A stretch of 64,000 nt of DNA from JdFR-22 sp964534325 (GTDB taxonomy: Archaea; Halobacteriota; Archaeoglobi; Archaeoglobales; Archaeoglobaceae): positions 32,243 through 96,242 of the forward strand of contig CAZHOR010000009.1 in NCBI GenBank assembly GCA_964534325.1, written 5' to 3'. Within the stretch, counting starts at the first letter, position 1; every line of letters starts with the position of its first letter. The notes beneath the pieces were generated by a model, which did no database searches, was not told the origin of the DNA, and was given only the letters and a program-made list of their open reading frames with translations. Of this stretch, positions 1 to 8,241 are shown one piece after another. The position numbers and the translations under genes were made by a program.

Positions 1-2
1 AG

Positions 3-347
3 CAGGTTAAGCAGACAAAAGTGGAGCTCTTCCGCAAGCTGCTGGGAGTCATTGACAACCTGGAAAGAGCTGTAGAGGCATCCAGAAACAGAGAAGAGGA
101 TGACCCCCTGGTGGAAGGTGTAGAAATGGTCCTGGACCAGTTCAAATCCATCCTGAGAGAAGAAGGTGTAAGTGAGCTGGAAGCTGTGGGTCAGAAGTTC
201 GACCCCAAATACCATGAAGCAGTTGCATTTAAAGAAGCGGACGAAAATAATATAATCTTGGAGGAGAATCAGAAGGGTTACTGTATGGGTGATACCATAA
301 TAAGACCTTCCATAGTAATAGTAGGAAGGAGGTGCGACAATGAGTAA
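3..347 (+). CDS. grpE: GrpE nucleotide exchange factor, 5'-truncated by window edge
   Basis: GrpE releases ADP from DnaK in the cytoplasmic Hsp70 cycle. The reading frame is open from base 3 and has no convincing start inside the window; a GTG at 21 lies inside the conserved helix (ELFRKLLGVIDNLERAVE), so the true start is upstream. The visible part covers the end of the long dimerisation helix and the C-terminal beta domain (EAVGQKFDPKYHEAVAF, ending near IVIVGRR). The stop overlaps the dnaK start by 8 bases, so the genes are translationally coupled in the order grpE-dnaK-dnaJ. The whole set is widely thought to have reached Archaea from Bacteria (family knowledge). Identification is firm; only the N-terminus is unknown. 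Confidence 0.93.
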   Translation, partial: QVKQTKVELFRKLLGVIDNLERAVEASRNREEDDPLVEGVEMVLDQFKSILREEGVSELEAVGQKFDPKYHEAVAFKEADENNIILEENQKGYCMGDTIIRPSIVIVGRRCDNE

Positions 348-2172
348 ATTAATTGGAATTGATTTAGGTACAACTAATTCAGAAGCATGTGTGTTAGAGG
401 GTGGAGAACCCAAGATGTTATCCAGCGCTGAGGGGAGCAAGTACTTCCCGTCTGTGGTGGCCTTCACCGAAGACGGAATGATAGTTGGTGAACACGCCAA
501 GAGACAGGCAGTGCTCAACCCCGAAAAGACCATTTTCGAGATAAAGAGGAAGATGGGAACGGATTATACGGTGAAAATAGATGATAAGGAATACACTCCG
601 GAGCAGATCTCTGCGTTCATTCTGCAGAAAATAAAGAGAGATGCGGAGGACTACCTCAATGATACGGTAGATCAGGCAGTAATAACGGTACCGGCATACT
701 TCGACGACAACCAGAGAAGAGCGACCAGGGACGCAGGGCAGATCGCCGGACTGGAAGTGCTCAGGATCATTAACGAGCCCACCGCAGCCTCTCTGGCTTA
801 TCAGATGGATAAAGAGGAAGAGGCCACTATTGCCGTATTCGATTTCGGTGGTGGAACCTTTGATATCACCATTCTGGAAGTAGGAGAGGGAGTTTTTGAA
901 GTTAAGGCTACCAACGGTGACACCCAGCTGGGAGGTGGTGACATCGATCGGGCACTGGTTGACCACTTCCTCAACAGGTTCAAGGAAGATACAGGCATAG
1001 ACCTCAGTCAGAACAGAGAAGCCATGCAGAGGTTGACCGAAGCTGCAGAAAAAGCCAAGATAGAGCTTTCCAGTATGAAGAAGACCAATATTAACCTCCC
1101 GTTCATCTATGCGGATGATAGCGGCCCCAAGCACATGAACTACGACCTCACCAGGGCCAAGATGGAAGAGCTGGTGAGACCCGTACTGGAGAAAGTCAGA
1201 GAGCCGTGTGAGAGCTGTGTTAAGGATGCCGGAATCTCCAAGCAGGACATAGACCACGTAATACTGGTTGGTGGGTCCACCAGAATGCCTCTGATGAGAG
1301 AAATAGTGAAAGACATATTCGGCAAAGAATCGGAGAGGGGCGTGGACCCCATGGAGTGTGTCGCTGCCGGAGCAGCCATCCAGGCAGGTGTGATCTCAGG
1401 TGAGGTTACTGACATTTTGTTGCTGGACGTTACTCCCTTAACCCTGAGCGTGGAGACAGCCGGTGGAGTTGCCACTCCTCTAATTGAAAGGAATACCACC
1501 ATACCCACCAAGATAACCAAGACATTCACCACCGCCGCAGACAATCAGACCGCCGTTACCATTAACGTCCTGCAGGGAGAGAGGCCCATGGCACAGGGTA
1601 ACGTATCATTGGGTCAGTTCAACCTGGAAGGTATTCCACCTGCACCTAGAGGTGTGCCGCAGATAGATGTCACCTTCGATATCGATGCCAACGGTATTCT
1701 TAACGTCAATGCCAAGGACAAGGGCACAGGCAAGGAGAACCACATAACCATCACCGGCTCCACCAGGTTGTCCCAGGAGGACATAGACAAGATGGTCAAG
1801 GAAGCTCAGGAGCACGAGGAAGAGGATAAGAGGAAGAAAGAAGAGATAGAGACCAGGAACGAAGCGGACTCGCTGGTGTACACCACGGAGAAAATGCTGG
1901 AGGATTACAAGGATCAGATATCCCAGGATGTACACGACAGGATCAAGGAGAAAGTAGATGCCCTCAAGAAGGCTCTTGAAGGCGAGGACATAGAAGAGAT
2001 CAAGAAGAAGCAGGAAGAGCTAAGCAACGAAGTGCAGGAGATCGGAAAACAGATGTACGAACAGGCGGCTCAAGCCCAGGCTCAGGCCGGACAGCAGGCA
2101 GGCCAGACAGGACAGCAGGGAGGTTCTGGATCTGGCGGAACCTACGAAGCGGATTATGAAGTGAAGAAGTAA
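340..2172 (+). CDS. dnaK: DnaK (Hsp70) chaperone
   Basis: ATP-dependent Hsp70 that binds exposed hydrophobic segments of client proteins in the cytoplasm, working with DnaJ and GrpE. The 610-residue length is normal. The N-terminal ATPase domain begins with IGIDLGTTNS (residues 5-14) and carries the phosphate-2 motif FDFGGGTFD near residue 170 and the adenosine motif VILVGGSTRMP near residue 310. The substrate domain follows from about residue 380, then a helical lid and a Gln/Gly/Ala-rich tail. A strong GGAGGTG ribosome site sits just before the ATG. It lies between grpE (8-base overlap) and dnaJ (19-base gap) in one operon; the operon promoter is outside the window. Confidence 0.98.
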   Translation: MSKLIGIDLGTTNSEACVLEGGEPKMLSSAEGSKYFPSVVAFTEDGMIVGEHAKRQAVLNPEKTIFEIKRKMGTDYTVKIDDKEYTPEQISAFILQKIKRDAEDYLNDTVDQAVITVPAYFDDNQRRATRDAGQIAGLEVLRIINEPTAASLAYQMDKEEEATIAVFDFGGGTFDITILEVGEGVFEVKATNGDTQLGGGDIDRALVDHFLNRFKEDTGIDLSQNREAMQRLTEAAEKAKIELSSMKKTNINLPFIYADDSGPKHMNYDLTRAKMEELVRPVLEKVREPCESCVKDAGISKQDIDHVILVGGSTRMPLMREIVKDIFGKESERGVDPMECVAAGAAIQAGVISGEVTDILLLDVTPLTLSVETAGGVATPLIERNTTIPTKITKTFTTAADNQTAVTINVLQGERPMAQGNVSLGQFNLEGIPPAPRGVPQIDVTFDIDANGILNVNAKDKGTGKENHITITGSTRLSQEDIDKMVKEAQEHEEEDKRKKEEIETRNEADSLVYTTEKMLEDYKDQISQDVHDRIKEKVDALKKALEGEDIEEIKKKQEELSNEVQEIGKQMYEQAAQAQAQAGQQAGQTGQQGGSGSGGTYEADYEVKK

Positions 2173-2191
2173 TTAAGCTTCAGGAGTAATA

Positions 2192-3289
2192 ATGGCCGAG
2201 CAGGATTACTACGAGATACTGGGCGTTGACAGGAACGCCTCAAAGGACGAGATCAAGAAAGCGTACCGCAAACTCGCCATGCAGTACCATCCGGACCGGA
2301 ATAAGGATCCGGATGCTGAAGAAAAGTTCAAGAAGATCTCCGAAGCATATGCAGTGCTATCAGACGACGAAAAGAGGGCACAATACGATAGATTCGGGCA
2401 CGCAGGTATAAGCGGCCAGTACTCCTACGAAGACATATTCGGAGGAGCTAACTTCGAGGACATCTTCAAAGAAGCCGGATTCGGTTTCGGCGGATTTGAA
2501 GATATCTTTAACCATTTTTTTGGTGGAGGATTCGGGGGCGGATTTGGCAGAGGAGCCAGAAGAGCTGAAAGAGGTTCTGACCTGGAATACAGGCTCAACA
2601 CATCTTTGGAAGAAGTCGCCTTCGGCGCCAATAAGGATATCAAGATAAAGAAGAAAGTAAAGTGTGAGGAATGCAACGGCACCGGAGCCGAAGACCAAAG
2701 CTCCCGAAAGACCTGTCCCGATTGCGGTGGCGTGGGCCAGATAAGGAAAGAGAGCGGCAACATGTTCACCCGCTTCGTGCAGGTGGTCCCCTGCAACAAG
2801 TGTAGAGGCTCTGGAACAATAATAGAGAACCCCTGCAAGGAATGCAAGGGAACAGGCACGGTCATGGGCGAAAGAACGATCTCTGTTAACATACCAGCCG
2901 GAGTTAGATCAGGTACCGTACTAAGGGTCGCCGGGGAAGGGGAATACGGAAGAGATGCTTCAGGAGACCTCTACGTGGTGGTCAATGTTCTGCCCCATGA
3001 CACCTTCCAGAGAGAAGGGGATGACATAATCGTGGATGTGCCCATAAACATAGTGCAGGCATCACTGGGGACCAAGATTGAGGTTCCGACCCTCAACGGC
3101 AATAAGAAGGTCAAAATAGAGTCAGGAACCCAGAGCGGGGAAATGATAAGGCTCAAGGGCGAAGGAATACCTCACCTGGAAGGAAGAGGCAAAGGCGATG
3201 AATACGTCCGGGTCCAGGTACAGACCCCCAAAAAATTGTCCAGAAAAGCCAAAAAGCTGCTGGAAGAGTTGGAACAGGAAATATCATAG
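2192..3289 (+). CDS. dnaJ: DnaJ (Hsp40) co-chaperone
   Basis: Co-chaperone that delivers substrates to DnaK and stimulates its ATPase. It is a complete class-I DnaJ of 365 residues: J-domain with the HPD motif (QYHPDRN, near residues 33-35), Gly/Phe-rich linker (about 75-120), four CxxCxGxG zinc repeats (CEECNGTG, CPDCGGVG, CNKCRGSG, CKECKGTG) at about 150-220, then the C-terminal peptide-binding domains. An AGGAG site precedes the ATG. It is the last gene of the chaperone operon and is followed by a T-rich run. Confidence 0.97.
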   Translation: MAEQDYYEILGVDRNASKDEIKKAYRKLAMQYHPDRNKDPDAEEKFKKISEAYAVLSDDEKRAQYDRFGHAGISGQYSYEDIFGGANFEDIFKEAGFGFGGFEDIFNHFFGGGFGGGFGRGARRAERGSDLEYRLNTSLEEVAFGANKDIKIKKKVKCEECNGTGAEDQSSRKTCPDCGGVGQIRKESGNMFTRFVQVVPCNKCRGSGTIIENPCKECKGTGTVMGERTISVNIPAGVRSGTVLRVAGEGEYGRDASGDLYVVVNVLPHDTFQREGDDIIVDVPINIVQASLGTKIEVPTLNGNKKVKIESGTQSGEMIRLKGEGIPHLEGRGKGDEYVRVQVQTPKKLSRKAKKLLEELEQEIS

Positions 3290-3292
3290 CTC

Positions 3293-3333
3293 TTACTCTT
3301 ACTATTTCTTCTTCGAATATCTATTTTATTTTT
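3293..3333 (+). terminator. T-rich transcription end after dnaJ
   Basis: Directly downstream of the dnaJ stop are repeated T tracts (…tattttattttt…) with no stable GC hairpin, the usual form of archaeal intrinsic termination. It marks the end of the chaperone operon. This is a judgement from composition only. Confidence 0.45.
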
Positions 3334-3487
3334 AACTGTAGTATGAAGTATAAACAGCTTGGTAAGTATACCTCTCTTAAGATCGACCGGTCAACAAGCA
3401 AAGACTAACGAACTAGCTTGAATGTTCTCTTAATACTGGTGGTATCGGGAAGCGGTGCCAAGCTTTGCTACAGAAATTTCGATTATC

Positions 3488-3525
3488 AAACCGAGGTGTC
3501 TCGCTTTGCTCAACACCTCTCTAAC
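3488..3525 (+). repeat. 38-bp dispersed repeat, copy 1 (inverted partner at 35877-35914)
   Basis: The segment beginning AAACCGAGGTGTCTCGCTT is matched on the opposite strand at 35877-35914 in 32 of 38 positions by eye, including an unbroken first 19 bases. This copy can fold on itself (GAGGTG pairing with CACCTC). Both copies lie between genes. It could be a small mobile-element remnant or a regulatory or terminator hairpin; no function is assigned. Confidence 0.6.
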
Positions 3526-3554
3526 GTATCTACTAGAGTGTAAACTGTTGATTT

Positions 3555-3621
3555 ACCTGCAGTAAGGGAAGGGGGTGGAGGGGGATCATGAGGTGCACTA
3601 GAAATTATGATTCACCCCCAC
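3555..3621 (+). repeat. Hairpin repeat family, copy 1
   Basis: G-rich left arm, a loop containing CACTAGAAATTATGAT, and a C-rich right arm. Arms pair imperfectly (GTGG-GGGG against CCCC-CCAC). It starts with ACCTGCAG. Two relatives lie at 33855-33935 and 33973-34038. The shared loop and paired arms show this is a structured intergenic repeat; function is unknown. Confidence 0.6.
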
Positions 3622-3695
3622 AGAACGCATTTCTGGTTAATATAAAATTTCTGATAAGCCAAACCATAAATAATGAGTTATCTAATCTCTATTGG

Positions 3696-4466
3696 ATGTC
3701 TCGAGTAGTGGTTGCCCACCGGAAGCATCCTCGGATAGAAGATGTTCTGGAGCAACTCCCTTTACCGGATAAACAGAAAGTGGTTCTCAAGCCAAATCTG
3801 ATCACCTCCTCCCCACCTCCCATAACCACCCCGGTAGAAACTGTTGAAGTCCTAACAACCTATTATCGCGAAGCAGGACATGAGGTGGTGATAGCGGAGG
3901 GCTCGGGCTGGGGAGACACTTTAGAGATTATGGACGAACTGGGCTATACAAAACTGGAAAAATATGCTGCTCTGGTGGACCTCAATCAGGACGACTACGA
4001 GGTGAAGAAAGATCTGAATGCTCTTTTCCTTACAGAGTTCGAGTACACCAAAACCCTCAAGAACTCCTACCTGGTTTCGGTGCCGGTTTTAAAGCATCAC
4101 TCCACCGCACAGGTAACTCTCTCCATGAAAAATCTCTTGGGAGCTACCCTGGGACAGAAGGGAAGGGTAGCCAAGAAAGGAAGGTTTCACAGGGCACTGG
4201 ACGAATGCATTGTGGACATAAACTCTTATCTCCAACCTGATTTAGCCGTAATCGATGGGAGGACAGCAGGATTCGGAAGAGAGCTGTCTGCCAAACCCCA
4301 GGAGCTTAACAAGATCATATTTTCTCCGGATGTTGTAGCTGCCGATGCTGTAGGAGCCACTTATCTTCAGAAGGACCCTCTATCTATAGGACACCTCATG
4401 CTTGCTGAGCAAAATGGTCTGGGAGTAGCGGACCCTCAACGCATCGAAGTGGTAGAAGAACAATAA
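3696..4466 (+). CDS. DUF362 domain protein
   Basis: A 256-residue DUF362-family protein; family members are often linked to iron-sulfur or membrane functions, but no catalytic role is established. The family signature is visible as PVLKHHSTAQVTLSMKNLLG followed by LGQKGR and DLAVIDGRTAGF. No cysteine cluster of the ferredoxin type is present, so this is the single-domain form. The start at 3696 (MSRVVVAH) is chosen because it begins the conserved domain and lies about 50 bases after a TATA-like run; the upstream in-frame ATG at 3588 lies in a repeat. Spaced 78 bases from the radical SAM gene downstream. Confidence 0.75.
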   Translation: MSRVVVAHRKHPRIEDVLEQLPLPDKQKVVLKPNLITSSPPPITTPVETVEVLTTYYREAGHEVVIAEGSGWGDTLEIMDELGYTKLEKYAALVDLNQDDYEVKKDLNALFLTEFEYTKTLKNSYLVSVPVLKHHSTAQVTLSMKNLLGATLGQKGRVAKKGRFHRALDECIVDINSYLQPDLAVIDGRTAGFGRELSAKPQELNKIIFSPDVVAADAVGATYLQKDPLSIGHLMLAEQNGLGVADPQRIEVVEEQ

Positions 4467-4544
4467 CACGATCAAATAAGATAAAAACAAAAACGAAAAT
4501 AAAAAAAATAACGATAAGTACAGCTTTATCCCTGGATGGTTGAT

Positions 4545-5516
4545 ATGCAGCTCAACATACCAGAACCCGTCTCTGGAGGTATAATCCTCTCATACAAGTG
4601 CACCAGCGGTTGCAGGCACTGCATGTACGCTTGCTCTCCTAAGTGGAGTGCTGACTGGATGGATGTGAAGACGCTTGAAGAGGTCTTGTATCAGTTGAGG
4701 GGAAAGATACAGCCGGGGTTGAGCATTAACTCCGGGCTCCACTTCACCGGTGGCGAGCCTTTCCTCAACTTCGACCTTCTCCTCAAAGCTGTGGAGATGG
4801 CTCACGAGATCGGAATCCCTTCTATCTTCGCCGAAACGAGCTGTTACTGGTGTGACGATGGTCAGGTGATTAAAGAAAGGTTCTCTCAACTGAAGGAGGC
4901 CGGAATGGAAGGAATGCTCATCAGCGTCAACCCATTTATTCTGGAGAACGTTCCCTTCGAGAAAACTGAAAGGGCCATAGAGGTTGGCCGGCAAGTCTTT
5001 GAGGACAAATTGATGATATACCAGCACTTCTACTATCAATTGTTCAAGCAGTTGAATGTTACAGGTACCATGCCCTTTGAAGTCCTGGAAGAGAGCATAA
5101 GGTATGCGGAAATGATACCCATGGGCAGAGCCCCTTATAAACTAAATTATTTATTCCAACAATACCCTCCGGGCCAGTTCTTCGGCCATAACTGTGAGGA
5201 AGAATTGAGGAGGCAGTGGCACATCCATGTGGATAACTACTGCAACTACATACCCGCTTACTGCGGAGGAATATCTCTGGGGGATGCTCGCGACGTCAGC
5301 TCTATTCTTGAACTCGACCTGAATGATAAGCCGGTGTTGAAGGCGCTGGCAACGGACATAAAGGAGTTATATGAGCTGGGTCTGGAATACGGTTACCAGC
5401 CGCTGGACAGCTATGTATCCAAATGCCATTTATGTGTGGACCTCAGGAAGCATCTGGTAGATAAGGACGATTTTCAGGAGCTGAAACCACAGGAATTTTA
5501 TCGCCACCTGGAGTAA
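4545..5516 (+). CDS. Radical SAM protein
   Basis: Radical S-adenosylmethionine enzyme of about 323 residues. The cluster-binding motif is CTSGCRHC (CxxxCxxC) near residues 20-27, followed by FTGGEP, the usual SAM-contact strand. Extra cysteines occur in the middle (ETSCYWC, NYCNYIPAYCGG) and near the C-terminus (SKCHLC), which may bind an additional iron-sulfur cluster. The substrate cannot be deduced. The ATG at 4545 (MQLNIPEP) is preferred over 4536 because the family-like sequence begins there and a weak GGTTGAT lies upstream. Its neighbours are the DUF362 gene and htpX; an operon with either is uncertain. Confidence 0.8.
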   Translation: MQLNIPEPVSGGIILSYKCTSGCRHCMYACSPKWSADWMDVKTLEEVLYQLRGKIQPGLSINSGLHFTGGEPFLNFDLLLKAVEMAHEIGIPSIFAETSCYWCDDGQVIKERFSQLKEAGMEGMLISVNPFILENVPFEKTERAIEVGRQVFEDKLMIYQHFYYQLFKQLNVTGTMPFEVLEESIRYAEMIPMGRAPYKLNYLFQQYPPGQFFGHNCEEELRRQWHIHVDNYCNYIPAYCGGISLGDARDVSSILELDLNDKPVLKALATDIKELYELGLEYGYQPLDSYVSKCHLCVDLRKHLVDKDDFQELKPQEFYRHLE

Positions 5517-5568
5517 TCTTATTCAGCATACAGTTCTTCATCAAACAAATTGTCAAGTATTGTCTAAG

Positions 5569-5582
5569 TTAATATATTTATA
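5569..5582 (+). promoter_or_regulatory. TATA box of htpX
   Basis: TTAATATATTTATA matches an archaeal TATA box. Transcription starting about 25 bases downstream would begin near 5600-5605, only a few bases before the ATG at 5608. This indicates a nearly leaderless mRNA and rules out the upstream in-frame TTG at 5560 as start. Confidence 0.55.
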
Positions 5583-5607
5583 CAGGTTGGTACAACGATA
5601 TGAGGAT

Positions 5608-6582
5608 ATGAGAACAGCATGGTTGAAGATAAGAATGGGACTTAGTGTAGTCCTTTTATTCGCTATAATTTACGGATTATTGGTATTCGTAGCCACAGTT
5701 GCGGGAGTAGGCACGCCTATAGTGTATGCTATACTTGCCTTCTTGATTGTGGCGGGGCAGTTTTTCCTGGGCCCCAAGATGGTAGAAAAAACAATGAAGA
5801 TCAAGTACGTCTCAGAGAACGAAGCACCAGAACTACACGGTATGGTGACCGAGCTTGCCATGAGAGCCGGTATTCCCAAGCCCAAGGTAGGGATTTCGGA
5901 AGTTCCCATACCCAATGCTTTCGCTTTCGGCACTTCCAAGAGCAACGCCAGAGTTTGTGTAACCAGAGAGCTGATGAAAGTTCTGAACAAGGATGAGCTG
6001 GAAGGTGTTCTGGCCCACGAGATATCCCACGTGAGGCACAGGGATATGGTGGTCATCACTGCCTTAAGTGCAATACCCATGATAGCCTACATGGTCTACT
6101 TCAGCTTCCTCTTCTCTGGAATGTTCGGCGGTGGAGGCGACGATGAGTCTTCTATTCCTGCTCTGGGAATAGCCATAGTAGCATTCATCATATACTTCCT
6201 CACCAACCTGGTAGTCCTCTACGCATCTCGTATAAGAGAGTATTACGCCGATGCAGGCAGCGTGGAGCTGACCACCAAACCACAGGCACTCGCTTCTGCC
6301 CTCTACAAGATAGTTTATTCCAGTTCTAAAGTGGACAAGAAGAAAGTGAAGAAAGAGATGGAGAGCATGAGAGCATTTTTCGCTGCAGATCCCATGAAAG
6401 CCAGCAGTGAAGTTAGGGACCTGCAGGATGCGGATAGGGACAGGAATGGAAGAATTGACAGGGACGAGCTGGAATACTTCTCCCAGAGAGCTCAGATAAA
6501 GACCACTGACAGGATAATGGAGTTCTTCTCCACCCACCCCAACCCCGTTAGCAGAGTAAAGAGATTGGGTGGCTATCTCTAA
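5608..6582 (+). CDS. htpX: HtpX-like M48 zinc protease with an EF-hand insert
   Basis: Membrane-embedded M48 metalloprotease of 324 residues for membrane protein quality control. There are two N-terminal membrane segments, then the zinc motif HEISH (H137, E138, H141) and the downstream ligand in REYYADAGS (E211), with two more membrane spans between them (about 152-200). Residues 276-287 (DRDRNGRIDRDE) form a textbook calcium-binding EF-hand loop: D1, D3, N5, G6, I8, D9, E12. This is not part of the usual HtpX fold and suggests calcium-responsive control (inference). The start at 5608 rests on the TATA position. Single gene, followed 30 bases later by kptA. Confidence 0.88.
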   Translation: MRTAWLKIRMGLSVVLLFAIIYGLLVFVATVAGVGTPIVYAILAFLIVAGQFFLGPKMVEKTMKIKYVSENEAPELHGMVTELAMRAGIPKPKVGISEVPIPNAFAFGTSKSNARVCVTRELMKVLNKDELEGVLAHEISHVRHRDMVVITALSAIPMIAYMVYFSFLFSGMFGGGGDDESSIPALGIAIVAFIIYFLTNLVVLYASRIREYYADAGSVELTTKPQALASALYKIVYSSSKVDKKKVKKEMESMRAFFAADPMKASSEVRDLQDADRDRNGRIDRDELEYFSQRAQIKTTDRIMEFFSTHPNPVSRVKRLGGYL

Positions 6583-6612
6583 TCATCTTTTTTATTATTT
6601 TCAATACTTGCT

Positions 6613-7239
6613 ATGGATATCGGCTATTGTGAGGAGTGCGGCTATTTTGAAGGTGAATGCAGTTGTGGAAAAGGCAAAATCATTTTGGGGTCCGGAAAGA
6701 GGATTAAGGCCAGTAAGTTCCTTTCCGGGTTGCTCAGGCACTTCGCACCCGATTTTGGCTTGAAGGTGGACTCAGAGGGATGGGCAGACATAAATGAAGT
6801 GGCCAGGATAGTCAAAGAAAAGTCTGGGGCTGGAGTCAAAGAGATCGAAGCTCTTGCCGAACTCGACCCCAAGGGCAGATTCCAGGTCAGGAAGGGGAAG
6901 ATAAGGGCAAGATACGGTCACAGCATAGACGTGAAGACCGACTGGACTGAGAGCGAGAAGGTACCGCCCACACTGTATCATGCTACAGATCCCCGCCGGT
7001 TGGGGGCTATTTTTGAAGAAGGATTACTGCCCATGAGCAGGAGAGAAGTGCACTTGACTCTTGATCCCCAGGATGCCATAGAAGTGGGTAAAAGACACTC
7101 TAAAAAACCAGTCCTTTTGGAGATAGATGCCCAGAGAATGGCCCGCGATGGTTATAAGATAAAAAAGAAGGGCGACATATACACCACTGACATGGTACCT
7201 CCCCCCTATATAACTTCTCACCAAAAGGAAAAACACTAA
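6613..7239 (+). CDS. kptA: RNA 2'-phosphotransferase KptA with N-terminal zinc knuckle
   Basis: KptA/Tpt1 removes a 2'-phosphate from RNA using NAD+, forming ADP-ribose cyclic phosphate; it acts in tRNA splicing repair and possibly RNA end modification. Family motifs are FLSGLLRHFAPDFGL, DSEGWADI, RARYGHS, PTLYHATDP and VHLTLDP. The 208 residues include a 25-residue N-terminal extension with CEECGYFEGECSCG, a likely zinc knuckle seen in several archaeal members. The start at 6613 has no clear ribosome site; the mRNA may be leaderless, given the T/A-rich stretch just upstream. Confidence 0.9.
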   Translation: MDIGYCEECGYFEGECSCGKGKIILGSGKRIKASKFLSGLLRHFAPDFGLKVDSEGWADINEVARIVKEKSGAGVKEIEALAELDPKGRFQVRKGKIRARYGHSIDVKTDWTESEKVPPTLYHATDPRRLGAIFEEGLLPMSRREVHLTLDPQDAIEVGKRHSKKPVLLEIDAQRMARDGYKIKKKGDIYTTDMVPPPYITSHQKEKH

Positions 7240-7332
7240 CATCCACCTAAAAATTGAAGTGCAAAGTCATAATGGGTTTAAAGGAAAACATAATTAGGAC
7301 CATGGAATCCAGTTAAGTGTAGAGGTGAGGAT

Positions 7333-8241
7333 ATGAGGTCGAAATTGAATTCAAAATATAAATCTATAATAGTCATTTTACTGGCTTTTACTTTACTGGG
7401 CTGTGCAGAGCAGGCCGGTCTGGGTAAACCCCAGATCAAGGGCTCGGTTAACCAATGGGGTGAGGTAACAGATTCAACAACGGAAGTGGTCACCAAAGTG
7501 AACGTCTATAATCCAAACCCCGTTTCACTGCCCCTTAAAAACGTTCTTACTACCATATACATGAACGATATAAAGATGGGTGAGGGTTCTGCCGTAAAGT
7601 CGGAGATCGGAGCCAACTCCAATTCCACTATAGTCATATCCACTGATATCCAGAATGACAGGATATCTAAATGGTGGATCAGCCACATAAAAAACGATGA
7701 AGAATCTTCCATGGTCATGGAAGGTGACCTGGTCTTTGATTTGAAGGTAACTGAATTCAGTTATCCTATTGAAGAGACAAGCCAGGTTAAGACCGATATA
7801 CTCGGCGGAATGAGTGTGAGCTCGCAGAAGATCGATTTAGCTGGTCCGGGGTCCATTACCATAGAATCCGCTGAGTCCCAGTGGGGTGAGGTCAACCACA
7901 ACTATACCCAGATCATGACCACAGTTAGAGTCCAGAACGACTATCCCGTGGAAATATCCATAGAGGAAATAAAATACTTGGTGGAGATAAACGGTATAAG
8001 ACTTGCTGAAGACACAAGTGATGTGACCAAAGTTATCCAGCCGAACTCGGAGTCAGAGCTTTCTTTATCTACCAGGATGACGAATGATAAGCTTGAAGAG
8101 TGGTGGGTAACTCATGTAGAAAACGATGAGAGCTCAAAGATAAATACTACCGTTCAGGCTGTGGTCGAAGCGGGAGGTCAGGAATTCGAGTTCGATCTGG
8201 TGGATCAGCAATCACAATTCAATACCGAACTGCTGGGGTAA
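7333..8241 (+). CDS. Lipoprotein with two LEA14-like (WHy) domains
   Basis: Predicted cell-surface lipoprotein of 302 residues. The N-terminus has a basic stretch, a hydrophobic core and a lipobox LLGC (Cys near residue 24). Two similar repeats follow (about 35-155 and 170-300), each starting with a phrase like GSVNQWGEVTDSTTEVVTKVNVYNPN/ESAESQWGEVNHNYTQIMTTVRVQN and containing WWISHI/WWVTHV. This pattern fits LEA14/WHy (water stress and hypersensitive response) domains, linked to desiccation tolerance. Its place just before the betaine-synthesis genes agrees with osmotic stress. A GAGGTGAGGAT site precedes the ATG. Confidence 0.75.
   Translation: MRSKLNSKYKSIIVILLAFTLLGCAEQAGLGKPQIKGSVNQWGEVTDSTTEVVTKVNVYNPNPVSLPLKNVLTTIYMNDIKMGEGSAVKSEIGANSNSTIVISTDIQNDRISKWWISHIKNDEESSMVMEGDLVFDLKVTEFSYPIEETSQVKTDILGGMSVSSQKIDLAGPGSITIESAESQWGEVNHNYTQIMTTVRVQNDYPVEISIEEIKYLVEINGIRLAEDTSDVTKVIQPNSESELSLSTRMTNDKLEEWWVTHVENDESSKINTTVQAVVEAGGQEFEFDLVDQQSQFNTELLG

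Larger units (their letters stand above)
3290..3695. other. Gene-free spacer holding two repeat elements and a promoter
   Basis: About 400 bases with no convincing gene. It holds the T-rich end after dnaJ, one copy each of two dispersed repeats (3488-3525 and 3555-3621), a short near-palindrome (ccagaa-like arms, cagaacgcatttctgg at 3621-3636) that recurs at 21006-21021, and an A+T-rich TATA-like stretch near 3637-3650 that fits the promoter of the DUF362 gene starting at 3696. An ATG at 3588 would extend the downstream protein by 36 residues, but that extension reads through the hairpin repeat and is not protein-like. Confidence 0.6.

Noticed and set aside
418..1257. Long minus-strand frame opposite dnaK
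   Set aside because: Shadow of the dnaK coding strand; no ribosome site, no domain, and dnaK is certain.
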